Assembly: GCA_026397725.1 (NCBI GenBank)
Contig: JAPLUI010000400.1
Span: forward strand, 1-59,606
DNA length: 59,606 nucleotides
Source: Verrucomicrobiota bacterium
GTDB lineage: Bacteria > Verrucomicrobiota > Verrucomicrobiia > Verrucomicrobiales > Akkermansiaceae
Direction: 5' to 3'
Shown here: piece after piece, positions 40,901 through 52,200 of the stretch
How positions within the stretch are numbered: the stretch's first letter is position 1
How the letters are laid out: each line of letters starts with the position of its first letter
The notes under the pieces: model-generated
What the model was told of the DNA's origin: nothing
Database searches by the model: none
Seen by the model: only the letters and a program-made list of their open reading frames with translations
Program-made: the position numbers and the translations under genes

Positions 40901-43246
40901 GCCGGCGTGCTCGCCAGCAACGGTTCCGGCACCGGCAGCCTGATCAAGACCAGTCCCGGCACGCTCATCCTGTCCGGCACCAGCAGCTACGGCGGCTCCA
41001 CCACCATCAAGGACGGCACCCTCAGCCTGGCCATCTCCAACGCCCTGCCCACCGGCACCAGCCTGACCCTGGGCGCATCCACCACCGGCGGCATCCTCAA
41101 ACTCAACGGAAAAAACCAGGTATTGGCCGACCTTGCGGCTTTTGGCGGTGGCACCAACCGCATCGTCAACGGCAACCTAACATCCTCCACGCTGACGCTC
41201 AACATCGCCGGAACATCCGCCTACTCCGCCTACCTCGGTGGCACCGGCACCAATGACAACAACTTCAGCCTGACCAAGACCGGCCTTGGCACCCTCACAC
41301 TTTCTGGCGCGAACACTTATGCAGGCAACACGACGGTTTCGGCCGGCACCCTTAAAATAAGCTCCTCCGTCACCCTCCCTAGCGGCGCGGGCAAAGGCAA
41401 CCTCGTGTTGAACGGCACGCTGGACCTCAGTACCTACGGCATCACCGTCAACGGACTGAGCGGCGCGGGCACCATCACCACCAGCGCGGTTGACACGCCC
41501 ACGCTGAGCGTGGGGTCCAACGACCAGAGCAGCACCTTCGACGGTATCATCGAAAATGGCGCCGGCACGCTGGCACTGACCAAGACCGGCACGGGCACAC
41601 TTACGCTCACCGGGGCTAACACCTACGGCGGGGTTACCACTATCCTTACCGGTGGCACCCTCAAGGTCGGCCGCAGCGATGCCATCCCCTTCGGCACCGG
41701 CAGATCCACCGTGGCGGTCACTGGCACACTCGACCTCAATGCCAACAGCATCACCCTCAACGGGCTGACGAGCAATGGCACGGTGCTCAGCAACGCGGCG
41801 GGCGCGGTCACGCTTTCGCTGGGTGCGGCTGACACGTCGGCCTCCTTCTCCGGCATCATCAGGGATGGCAACAGCGGCACCATCGCGCTGACCAAGATCG
41901 GCACGGGAACCATCATGCTCGCCGGTGCCAGCACCTATTCGGGCAATACCACGATTTCAGAGGGAACTCTCAAACTCAATGGAACCTCCGCCATCCCCTC
42001 TGGCACCGGCAAAGGCAATGTCTCCATCGCCGCTGGCAGTTTCCTCGACCTCAACGCCCGCAACAACACGATCAACGGCCTGACCGGCCCTGGCACCATC
42101 ACTAACAGCGGAACCGGCGCCGCAACCCTGACGGCCGGAGCTAACAACCAGACCAGCACCTTCGAGGGATTGATCCAGGACGGCACCAGCACGCTGGCTC
42201 TGGGCAAGACCGGGTCCGGCACGCTGACGCTGACCGGCAACAACAGCTTTACCGGCGGCGTGACCATCAGCGGCGGCAGCGGCGTCAATGCTGGCGTGCT
42301 CCAGATCGGCAGCGACGGCGCACTCAACAGCACCACCCCTAACACCGTCGCGTTCGGCTCGAATGTCTTGGCCGGCACCAAGTTGCAACTCAACGGCCAC
42401 AGCATCACGCTCGGCGGGCTGACCACCAGCAGCACCGTCGGCTCGCCGGTGGTGGAAAACGCCAGTGCGACGGCGGTGGCTCTAACCATCAGCAACGCCG
42501 CAGCAAACACCTACGGCGGCGTGATCCAGGACGGCACCGGTGGCGGCGCCCTTTCACTCGTCAAAACCAATAGCGGCGTGTTGTCCCTTGCCGCTTTCAA
42601 TACTTACACCGGGACGACCACGATTTTGCAGGGAACGATCCTAACTGGCGGCGACGGCGCGTTCGGCGCGGTGCCTGCCAGCGCCACCGCTGGCAACATC
42701 GTTCTCAACGGCACGCTCGCCAACCCGGCGATTCTATCCCTCAACGGCAACAGCATTATCAACAGCAACCGCGGCATCGCCCTCGGCCCGGCCAGCGGCA
42801 GCGGCCTGGGCACCCTCGACGTGACGGCCACCAAGACGCTGACCTACGCCGGCATTCTCGCCGACAACGGCGGCACCGGCGGCCTGGTCAAGACCGGCCT
42901 GGGCACCTTGGCTCTAACCGGCGCGGCCAACAGCTATTCCGGCGGCACCACGGTCAGCAGCGGCTTGATCAATATCACGGGCGGCAGTGGCACGCCGCTA
43001 GGTGCGAACATCAATACCAATAACATCGCGGTCAACGCCGGCGGCAATCTATCACTCAGCAACACCAGCAACAAGGGCTCCAACCAAACCATCACGGTCA
43101 CCAGTTCAGCCTCCGCCCTGGGTGGCATCGGCTTTTCCAACGCGGCTCTCACCAAGACGCAGCTTGCCGGGATGTTCACGGACAATACCGGCAGCTACGG
43201 CGGCGTGCTGGGCCTAACACCGCCTACAGCACCGCGTTGGACATGA
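37973..43246 (+). CDS. PATR autotransporter-associated beta-strand-repeat protein, N-terminal part (frameshifted)
   Basis: 1757 aa as read. A signal peptide (about residues 8-31, ending HSSPAA) leads into ITWNGAPSGGTWDSTNTNWN, the usual entry domain of this family. Then come about 15 copies of a TKTGxGTLTLSGxNTYxG motif, each followed by GTL..G....IPSG.GKGN and NGLSGAGTVTN elements (roughly 75-90 residues per unit), which is the PATR repeat. Near 43215 the frame shifts: GVLGL should continue NTAYSTALDMSSFGNGAWFLG, which is encoded in another frame, while this frame runs only a few more codons to TGA. One base appears lost. In the intact state this would be the N-terminal third of a giant surface protein. 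Confidence 0.85.
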   Translation: MKTPACLRWTRFGSLAAVIAVLLLSHSSPAASITWNGAPSGGTWDSTNTNWNTATPDPWTTDHGASNVAIFDTAGLTLNVTAATANGITFTQAATLSGGTLTLAGTSPSITGTGTIGSEVAGSAGFTKAGAGTLTLSGNNSYTGTTTIAPGSTLSISSDANLGTAPATATAGSLVIDSTGTLATTASFTLNSNRGIKIGPSTGTGVGTFDVATGTILTYGGIITSNGASGTGGLTKAGAGTLVLAGANTYTGDTTIAAGTVRLGTGTALPSGLGKGNVAVTGTLDLYGYSLSINGLSGAGTVTSGAAGVMTLSAGGNNQTSTFSGMIQDGSGTLGLTKTGTGTLTLSGNNTFTGGVTINGGILQLANAGALNSTNPNSLTFGPGAAMGTKLQLNGNSVTVSSLATNATPGTVIVENANAAAVTLTINQAGNTTFAGVLQNQAGGGGGVLSLTKSGAGSLTLAGTNTYTGTTTISGGTLALAGGTAVLDTGAVVLTNTAGATLLLSASETIGSLAGGGASGGNVNLQSYVLTSGGANTDTIYSGVISGTGSLVKTGSGTLTLAASNTYSGNTTVSGGTLKFGANNIFQYGVGQGDITVNGTLDLNGRTLNNGRINGLKGSGTVTNSSATAAYLTVGYGDASSTFSGSLMDGAGTVALAKTGAGILTLSGNSNYTGTTTITQGTLSVSNLAAGGNLGSGSGALVLGDSANAGVLFYTGTTASFSRGFTVNASGGEIDTTTAGQTLTLSTGNVATGGAFTIGGAGNTSITSNITGAGSLNKTGAGILTLSGANTYSGATNIKNGTVVLAVNDSGLKSTTTLTLGDATLNTNGVLKLDGHTQTLAGLSVAGSGTGNRVTGGNAALSTLTLNNAGANTFAGILGGTGTNDNGLALVKTGAGTLTLAGTNTFTGGATVTAGTLSISRDNNLGGTSGGVILNGGTLSANASFTLGSGRSVLLGPASGSGSGTLDVTTGNTLTYAGVLASNGSGTGSLIKTSPGTLILSGTSSYGGSTTIKDGTLSLAISNALPTGTSLTLGASTTGGILKLNGKNQVLADLAAFGGGTNRIVNGNLTSSTLTLNIAGTSAYSAYLGGTGTNDNNFSLTKTGLGTLTLSGANTYAGNTTVSAGTLKISSSVTLPSGAGKGNLVLNGTLDLSTYGITVNGLSGAGTITTSAVDTPTLSVGSNDQSSTFDGIIENGAGTLALTKTGTGTLTLTGANTYGGVTTILTGGTLKVGRSDAIPFGTGRSTVAVTGTLDLNANSITLNGLTSNGTVLSNAAGAVTLSLGAADTSASFSGIIRDGNSGTIALTKIGTGTIMLAGASTYSGNTTISEGTLKLNGTSAIPSGTGKGNVSIAAGSFLDLNARNNTINGLTGPGTITNSGTGAATLTAGANNQTSTFEGLIQDGTSTLALGKTGSGTLTLTGNNSFTGGVTISGGSGVNAGVLQIGSDGALNSTTPNTVAFGSNVLAGTKLQLNGHSITLGGLTTSSTVGSPVVENASATAVALTISNAAANTYGGVIQDGTGGGALSLVKTNSGVLSLAAFNTYTGTTTILQGTILTGGDGAFGAVPASATAGNIVLNGTLANPAILSLNGNSIINSNRGIALGPASGSGLGTLDVTATKTLTYAGILADNGGTGGLVKTGLGTLALTGAANSYSGGTTVSSGLINITGGSGTPLGANINTNNIAVNAGGNLSLSNTSNKGSNQTITVTSSASALGGIGFSNAALTKTQLAGMFTDNTGSYGGVLGLTPPTAPRWT

Positions 43247-46200
43247 GCAGCTTCGGCAACGGTGCGTGGTTCCTTGGCAGCGCGGTTTCCAGCAACTATT
43301 CGGCCACCACACTAACTGTTGGAGCGGGCAACACCTATCGCCTCGGCGGCGGCGGGGCGACCCTGACACTGTCTGCTGCCAATGTCCTGACCGGTGCTAA
43401 CAATGTGCTGGTCGGATCCAGCAGCACCAACGGCGCAGGCACGGTGACGCTTTCCTCCGCGTCCGGCCAGAACTACACCGGCACGACCACCGTCACCGGC
43501 GGCGCCACCCTCTCCATTGGCGGAGACAACCGCCTGGGCACGGGCACGGGTGTCGGCAACATCGTGCTCAACGGCGGGGCACTCTCGGCAAGCGCCAGCT
43601 TCACCCTCGCCATTGGCCGCGGCATCGCCGTCGGCCCCGCCAGTGGCAGCGGCTCCGGCACGCTCGACGTGGCAGGCAGCCAGACGCTGACCTACAGCGG
43701 CATCATCGCCAACAACGGCGGCGGCACCGGCGGCCTGACCAAAACCGGCTCCGGCACCCTGACCCTAACTGGTGCCAACACGTATTCCGGAACCACCGGG
43801 ATCAGCGGCGGAGTCCTCAATTTCGCCAACCTGGGCAATTTGGGCATTGGCAACGCGATCGCCTTCAATGGTGGCACGCTCCAGTATGCCGTCGGCAACA
43901 CTGCGGACATCACCGCCCGCACGGTTACGACCACCTATGTCAGCAACTCTGCCACCGGTGCCACCATTGATACCAATGGCAACGACGTGACCTTTGTCGC
44001 CAGCGCCATCACCGGCACCGGCTCGTTCACCAAATCCGGCGCCGGCACGCTGACGCTCAATGTGGCCAATACTTATACCGGCGCCACTGCCATCACGGCG
44101 GGCACCGTCAAGCTCGGCCAGGTGAACGCGCTGCCCTTGACCACCCTGACGTTGAACGGCGGCGCGACTGCCGCCGGCACGCTGGACGTCAATGGCCTCG
44201 ACGTCACCGTCAGCAATCTCACCGGCACTGCGGGCAGCGTCAACGGCAGAATCATCAACAGCGCGAGCGGCAGCGCCAATACCCTTACCGTCAACAGCAC
44301 GGGCGGCTCCACTTTTGCAGGCATCATTGCCGACAACAATGGCACCGGAGGCACGCTGGCCTTGGCCAAAACGGGATCCTCGATTTTGACTCTCGCCGGG
44401 GCGAATACATACTCTGACGGCACCTCGGTGACCGGCGGAGCACTCAGCATCAGTAGCGATGCCAACCTGGGCACGGCTCCGGCCGCCGCCGCTGCTAACA
44501 TCTTTCTCAATGGCGGCACGCTTTCCGCCAGCACGAGTTTCGAGTTGAATGCCAATCGCAGCATTGCCCTCGGCCCGGCCGGTGGTTCGGGCAACGGCAC
44601 CCTTGAGGCCAGTGCAGGCACGACCCTGACCTACAACGGCACCCTGACCAACAATGGCGCTGGCACGGGCGGCCTGATCAAGACCAACACCACCGGCACG
44701 CTGGTGTTAGGTGGCGCCAACACCTACGCCGGTGATACCACCCTCTTGGGTGGCACCCTGAAAATCACCAATACCGCCGCCATCCCCTCCGGCAGCGGCA
44801 AAGGCAATGTCAGCATCTCTTCCAACAGCGGCGGCGTGCTCGACCTCAATGGCAAGGCCATCACCATCAACGGTCTAAGTGGCGCGGGCGGCATCACCAG
44901 CGGCGTGACCGGCACCGCCGCCATCAGCATCGGCGGCAATGACCAGGGCGGCAGCTTCTCCGGCGTCATCAGCAACGGCAGCGACAGCAAAATTGTCAGC
45001 ATCGCCAAGATCGGCGGCGGCACACTCACGCTTTCCGGCACCAACACCTACACCGGCGGCACCACCATCACCGGCGGCATTCTCTCGATCGGCGCGGACA
45101 GCAATCTGGGTGCCGCGCCGGGACTGGCCACGCCCGGCAATCTCGTCATCAACAGCGGCACGCTGGCCACCAGCGCCACCCTGACGCTCAGCTCGAACCG
45201 CGGCATCGCCGTCGGCCCTGACTCCGGCAGCGGTATCGGCACCCTGGCCGTCGGCACGGGCACCACTCTCACTTACGGCGGCATCATCGCCAACAACGGC
45301 GGCGGCAGCGGCGGACTCACCAAAACCAACACCAGCGGCAGCCTCGTCCTTGCCGGTGCCAACACCTACTCCGGCGACACCACGATTTCCGGCGGCACCT
45401 TGCAACTCGGCAATGCCGCAGCCATCCCGTCCGGCTCAGGCAGGGGCAATCTAACGCTCGCGTCCGGCAGCATGCTCGACCTCAACAACCTCAGCCCCAC
45501 CGTCAACGGCTTGGCAGGGACGGGCACCGTCACCAACGCGCTGGCCGGCGCGGTCACCTTCACCGTCGGTGCCAATGACGCGGGCGGCGGTTTTGGCGGC
45601 GTGATTGCGGATGGCAATGGCAGCGTCGCCCTGACCAAGACCGGCATGGGCGTGCTGACGCTAGGCGGCCTCAACACGTATTCCGGCGCCACCTCGGTTG
45701 CTAGCGGAACCCTGCAACTCGGCATCGCCGCCGCCATCCCCTCAGGCACCGGCAAGGGCAACCTCGTCCTCAATGGCACGCTGGATCTAGCCGGAATTTC
45801 CACCACCATCAACGGCTTGTCCGGCAGCGGCAGTGTCACTAACAGCTCAGCCACCGCCGCCACCCTAACCGCCGGCTCCAACGACATTACCTCGGCCTTC
45901 ACCGGCAACATCCAAAATGGCACTGGTAGCGTCGCCCTAACCAAGACCGGGGCCGGCACGCTCACCCTGTCCGGCACCAACACGTTCTCGGGAGCCACCA
46001 CCATCAACACCGGCACCCTGGCGATGGGCAGTTCCACCGGCCTTTCCGCCAGCAGCTCGGTCACGATCAACAGCAGCGGCACCCTCGACGTTAGCGGTAA
46101 TAACATCACCATCGATGGCTTGCTAGGCACGGGCACCATCAACAACAACGGCGGCAGCGCCGCCACCCTCACCGCGGGTGCCAGCGGTACCAGCACCACC

Positions 46201-49200
46201 TTTGGCGGCGTGATCGCCGATGGCGGCAAGGCCATCGCTCTGACCAAAACCGGCGCGGGCACACTCACCCTAACGGGCGTCAACACATACAGCGGAACCA
46301 CCACCATTCAAAATGGCACCGTCAGTGTGGCCAACCCTGGACCGGGTGGCAATCTGGGCACCGCCACTTCGGCCGTCATCCTCGGTGATGCCTCACACCA
46401 GGGGATTCTCTCGTACACCGCCAACGCCGATCTCACCTACACCCGCGGCTTCGAGGTCAACGCGGGCGGCGGTCAGATGAATATCACATCCTCCGGCAAA
46501 ACCCTGACACTATCAACCGGCGCAGTCATCACCACCACCACCGGTGCCTTCACGCTGGGCGGCGCGGGCAATGTCGTGGTCACCAGCGTGATCTCGGGTA
46601 GCGGCGGCTTCACCAAGGCCAACACCGGCACCCTGTTGCTAGGTTCAGTCAACACCTACGCCGGGGACACCACGATTTCCTCCGGCACGCTGCAACTCGG
46701 CAATGTCGCGGCGCTGCCCTCCGGCAGCGGCAAGGGCAACCTGGCACTCAGCGGCACGCTCGATGTGAACAATCTGAGCATCACGCTCAACGGCCTCAGC
46801 GGCGCGGGAACCATCACCAACACCGGTGGCTCAGCCGTCACCCTGACAGCAGGCGACAACAACGCTGCAGGCAATTTCACCGGACTTCTGCAGGATGGCA
46901 GCGGCACCACTTCGCTCACCAAAATCGGCACCGGAGTGCTGCGCCTCGGTGGTGTCAACACCTACTCGGGTGACACCACGATCACCGGCGGCACCCTCCA
47001 AATCGACAATGCCTATGCCATCGCCTCTGGCCCTAACAAGGGCAACGTCTCACTCGGGGCCGGCGGCACGTTGGATTTGAATGACTTCGACATGACCCTC
47101 AACGGGCTGTCCGGCGGCGGTCTGGTGACTAACAATCTTGGCGCCTCGGTCCTGGCCGTGGGTGCCACTGACCGGAGCGCCACCTTCAGCGGCAACATCC
47201 GGGATGGCCTCGTCACCGGCACCATCGGCCTGACCAAGACCGGCACGGGCACCCTGACGCTATCAGGAAACAACACCTTTTCCGGTGCCACCACCCTTGC
47301 CGGCGGCACGCTATCCATGGGCAGCGACACCGCGCTCTCGTCCCACAGCACCCTGACCATCGAGAATGCCGGCGCTCTCGACCTCAACGGCCGCGTCATC
47401 GCCATTGACGGTCTCGCCGGCACCGGATCCATCACGAACAACAGCGCCACTGCGGTCACCCTGACCACGGGTGCCAGCGGTGGCTCGGGCATTTTCGGCG
47501 GCACCATCAATGACGGCACCACCGGCGTCATCGCCCTGACCAAGACCGGCGTGGGCACCGTCACGCTGTCCAACATCAACAGCTACTCCGGCGGTACCAC
47601 CGTCACCGGAGGATTGTTGGCCATTACCTCCACCGGCGCCTTGGGGGCCATTCCCGTCACACCCACCCCTGGCAACATCGTGCTCAACGGCGGCGGCATC
47701 TCCGCCACCAACACGTTTGAAATCAGTGCCAATCGCGGGATCAGCGTCGGCCCGGCATCCGGCAGCGGCGGCGGCATTCTGGACGCCGCGCAAAACCAGA
47801 CACTGACCTACAATGGCATCATCGCCAACCACGGGTTGTCCGGCAGCGGCGGTCTGACCAAAACCGGTCTTGGCACGCTCACCCTCGGTGGCGTGAACAC
47901 CTACTCCGGCGATACCTCGGTGAGCGCGGGCGCCCTGCAAATCGGCAATGCCAACGCCATTCCCTCCGGCTCTAGCAAAGGCAACCTAGCCCTGGCTGGC
48001 GACACCACGCTTGACCTCAACAACACCAGCATCACCGTCAACGGCTTGTCCGGCACGGGAGTTGTTAGCAACACCAAAACCGGAACGGTCACGTTAAGCG
48101 CCGGGGCCAACAACCAGACCAGCACGTTCGATGGCTTGATCGAAGATGGCAATGGCAAGACCACCTTGACCAAGGTCGGCACCGGCATACTCACTCTTTC
48201 CGGCACTAACGAATACACCGGCAAAACCATTATCACGGAGGGCAAGCTGAGCGTCGCCACCTCCGCCGCATTGGGTCTTGAAAGCAATGATCTGACCATC
48301 AGTGGCGGCGCGACCCTGAAGGTTACCGGTTCCTTCAATACCTCGCGCTCCACTGAGTTGACGGGTGCGGGTGGCGGCGTCGGCGGAACCTTCGAGGTGG
48401 CCAGTGGCGCGACCTTGGAATACACGTCCAGTTCGGTCATCAGCGGCAGTGGCAGCCTCATCAAGACCGGCGATGGCACCCTGTCCATCGGCGGGGCGGA
48501 TACCTATATCGGCGGCACCTATATCAAGGCGGGAACGCTCGTGGTCACCAGCGGTTTGGCTCTCGGCCCGCTGCCGACGCTAGGCTCTGGCAACTATGCC
48601 GTCCACATGGATGATGGCACGACCATCCGTCTTGCGACTAGTTCGTGGGCTTCAGATCGGCAACTCGAATTGGTGAGTGGCACGGCAACTATCGATGTTT
48701 CCAATGGAGTTACCATTGTGCGTAATGGCGCGATCTCCGGCAGTGGCGCGATGAACTCCATCGGTGCAGGCACGCTCATCATCAACAATAGCGGCACCAA
48801 TGCCAACACCTACAGCGGCGGTACGATCATTGAAAATGGCGTGTTGCAGGTGAACAATACCACGGGCAGCGCTACCGGAACCGGTGCCGTGACCGTGAGA
48901 AACGGCGGCACCCTCAGCGGCTTGACGGCCCAAGGGAGTGCCACAGGAACCACCGGAACGATCACGGGCACGGTGGAAATCGCCAGCACCGGCAAGTTGC
49001 TGGCACGCAGCGGCGGCACCCTGACACTTGGCGGCCTGACACTGGCTGAAGGTTCGCTGAGCACCTTCCAACTTGGCGCGGTGACCACCACATCCGTGGT
49101 CGACATCACTGGGACCAACTCCCTCGCTTTAGCCGGCGCTTCGACCATCGACATCATCAATACCGGCCTGATGGCAGTCGGGACCTATCGCCTGTACGAC

Positions 49201-52200
49201 TACACCGGAACGGCCTTCTCCAATCTCACCAATCTGACGCTGGCCGAGCCGCATAGCGGGCTGTTCAATCTCAGCTTGGTGAACAATACCAGCAACACCT
49301 CAATCGACCTCGGCGTCGAGGCCATTGTGCAGCAGTGGCAGAAGAATGGCACCAACACCAATTGGAGTGAGAATCATTGGTGGACGGTGTCGCCCTACAC
49401 GGTGCCTAATGGCGTGGGCGCGACGGCGCTGTTCATCAACAACAATTATCTTGGGGGGAGTGATCCGGTTTTTGCCGCCACCGAGACCGCCACGCTGAAT
49501 ACCGAGGTGATGCTTGGCTCGTTAGTCTTTAACAATGCCACCACGGCATTCACGATCAATGCATTGTCTGGACAGACCTTGACCTTGGATGAGGTGGGTA
49601 ATGGCAATGCGGTGATTCAGGTGATCAATGCGAGTGGTGCCAACCATCTGATCGGCGTGCCAGTGATCTTGAATGACAATCTGACGGTGGCGCTTGCCTC
49701 AGGCCTGGATATCAGTGGTGCCATCAGCGGCGAACTCAAAACCCTAACCAAGACCGGCACCGGAACCCTGACCTTGAGCGGAGCGTCGGCCAACACCTAC
49801 AGCGGCTTGACCGAGGTGGTTGGCGGAACCTTGAATTTGAACAAATCCGCCGGCCTCAATGCGATTGGCACCGGCGGCCTGCAGATCGACTATGGCAGCA
49901 CCGTGGCGCTGCTGGCATCCAATCAGATTGCCGACGGCACCAGCGTTACGGTCAACGGCACCTTCGCCCTGGGAACCTATTCCGAAACGATCTCCGGCAT
50001 GACCGGCGGCGGCGAGGTCACGACCGGTAGTGGCAGCGTGCTGACCCTGCAGAGTGCCGCAAATTCGAGCTTCCAGGGTGTGATCAGCGGCAGCGGCGGC
50101 ATCGCCAAGGCCGGCAGCGGCGCCCTGACGCTCGATGGAGTCAACACCTACACCGGCGGCACCGCCATCAACGGCGGGATCCTGCGGGTCGGCGCGGATC
50201 ACAATCTGGGAGGCACCGGCGGCCTTGCTTTTGATAACGGCACGCTTGCCTTCTCGGACGGCTTTACCAGCGCCCGCAGCATCCTCCTCAACCTCGGCGG
50301 CGGCACGCTCGATACCGATAACAGCGATGTCGTTTTGACGGGCTTGATCAGCGGTGCCGGCACTCTAACAAAAACAGGCATCGGCACCATTACGCTCAAC
50401 ACCGCCAATGACTATACCGGCGCGACCATCATCGAAAACGGCATTCTGCGCATCAGCAACACCTTGTCACTCGGGACCGTGGCCGGGGGCACCACGGTCA
50501 AGCCCGGCGGGGAACTCGAACTCTACGGCGCCGGCCTCACGGTCAACGAACCGCTCACACTCAATGGCGGCGAGGTTTGCACTTTGTTAGGCACCAACAC
50601 CTACAACGGCGCAATCACTCTGACGGACGATTCGGGGATCGATGCCGATTCGGACAAGCTTATCATCACCAGCATGATCGGTCAAAGCGGCGGAGCCTTC
50701 GGTCTAACAAAGTTTGGTCCGGGCATCGTCGAACTAACCGGCGCGAACACCTACACCGGTGCCACCCAGGTGGAAGCCGGCACGCTGAGCCTATCCAACG
50801 GCGCGGCCATCACCGATATCGGGGCCATCACCCTGGCCGATGCGCCAGGCGTGCTGCTGTTGCTCAACGCCAGTGAAACCATCGGCTCGCTCGCCGGCGG
50901 CGGCACCACCGGCGGCAATGTGCAACTCGCAACATATACTCTCACGGCAGGTGATGCTTCCAGCACGAGCTTCGCCGGCGTCATCAGCGGCACGGGCGGT
51001 GCCCTCACCAAACAAGGGGCCGGCACTCTAACGCTCTCTGGCGCGAATACCCACACTGGTCTAACGACGGTGAGCGCGGGTGCCCTGAACATCCAAAACG
51101 CGACGGCACTGGGCACGAGCGCGGGAGCCACCACGGTGGCCGTCGGCGCGGCGCTGCAACTTCAGGGAGATATCACGGTGGGCGCGGAAGCCCTCACCCT
51201 CAACGGGCTGGGGATCGACGCCACCGGCGCGTTGCGCAACATCAGTGGAACCAACACCTATGGCGGCCTGCTGACACTCGGCAGCGCGACGCGCATCAAC
51301 TCCGACGCGGGCTCGCTCACCCTCTCGAACACCGGAACCATCACCGGGAGTCATGCGCTAACTGTTGGAGGCGCGGGGGACACCTCCATCAGCGCAATCA
51401 TCGGCACGGGCGGCGGCACCCTCACCAAGGATGGCGGCGGCACCCTCACCCTCTCCGGGGCCAATACCTATGCGGGCAACACCACCGTGACCGCAGGCAC
51501 CCTGCGGGTGGACAACCCGCTAGCCATTCCCTCCGGCACCGACACAGGCAACCTGTCCCTGGCTGCCCCCGCCACGCTTGACCTCAACAACACCCGCATC
51601 AGCGTCAACGGCCTGTCCGGCACGGGCCTGGTGACCAACCTCCAAACGGGAACCGCCGCCCTAACGGTGGGAGCCAACGACCAAACCAGCATCTTCGACG
51701 GCATGATCACCGACGGCAACGGCACCACCGCCCTCGCCAAAACGGGCACGGGGATCCTGACGCTCACCGGCTCCAACCATTTCTCCGGCGGCACCACCAT
51801 CACCGCCGGCACCCTGCAAGTCGGTGCCGACACCCATCTGGGCCACGCCGCCGACACGCCCACCCCTGGCAGCCTCGTGATCCAGGCCGGTGCCACCCTG
51901 GCCACCACCGCCACATTCACGTTAGACAACAACCGCGGCATCGCGGTGGGTCCGTCCGGCGCGGGCACCATTGACGTGGCCGATACCACGACGTTGTCCT
52001 ACAGCGGGTCCATCGCTGACAACGCCGGCAGCGGCGGCCTCAGCAAGACCGGCAGCGGCACGTTGGTTCTCTCCGGCACCAGCACCTACACCGGCACCAC
52101 CACGGTGGCAGCAGGTGCCCTGACGGTAAACGGAGCCATCGCCAACTCCGGCATCGTGGTGGTGCAAAGCGGGGCGACGCTCACCGGCACCGGCACCACC

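Noticed and set aside
43237..43246. Independent start of the second PATR frame at 43237 (TTG)
   Set aside because: Sequence before it in the same frame (from 43216) continues the repeat naturally, so this is a frame junction rather than a start.
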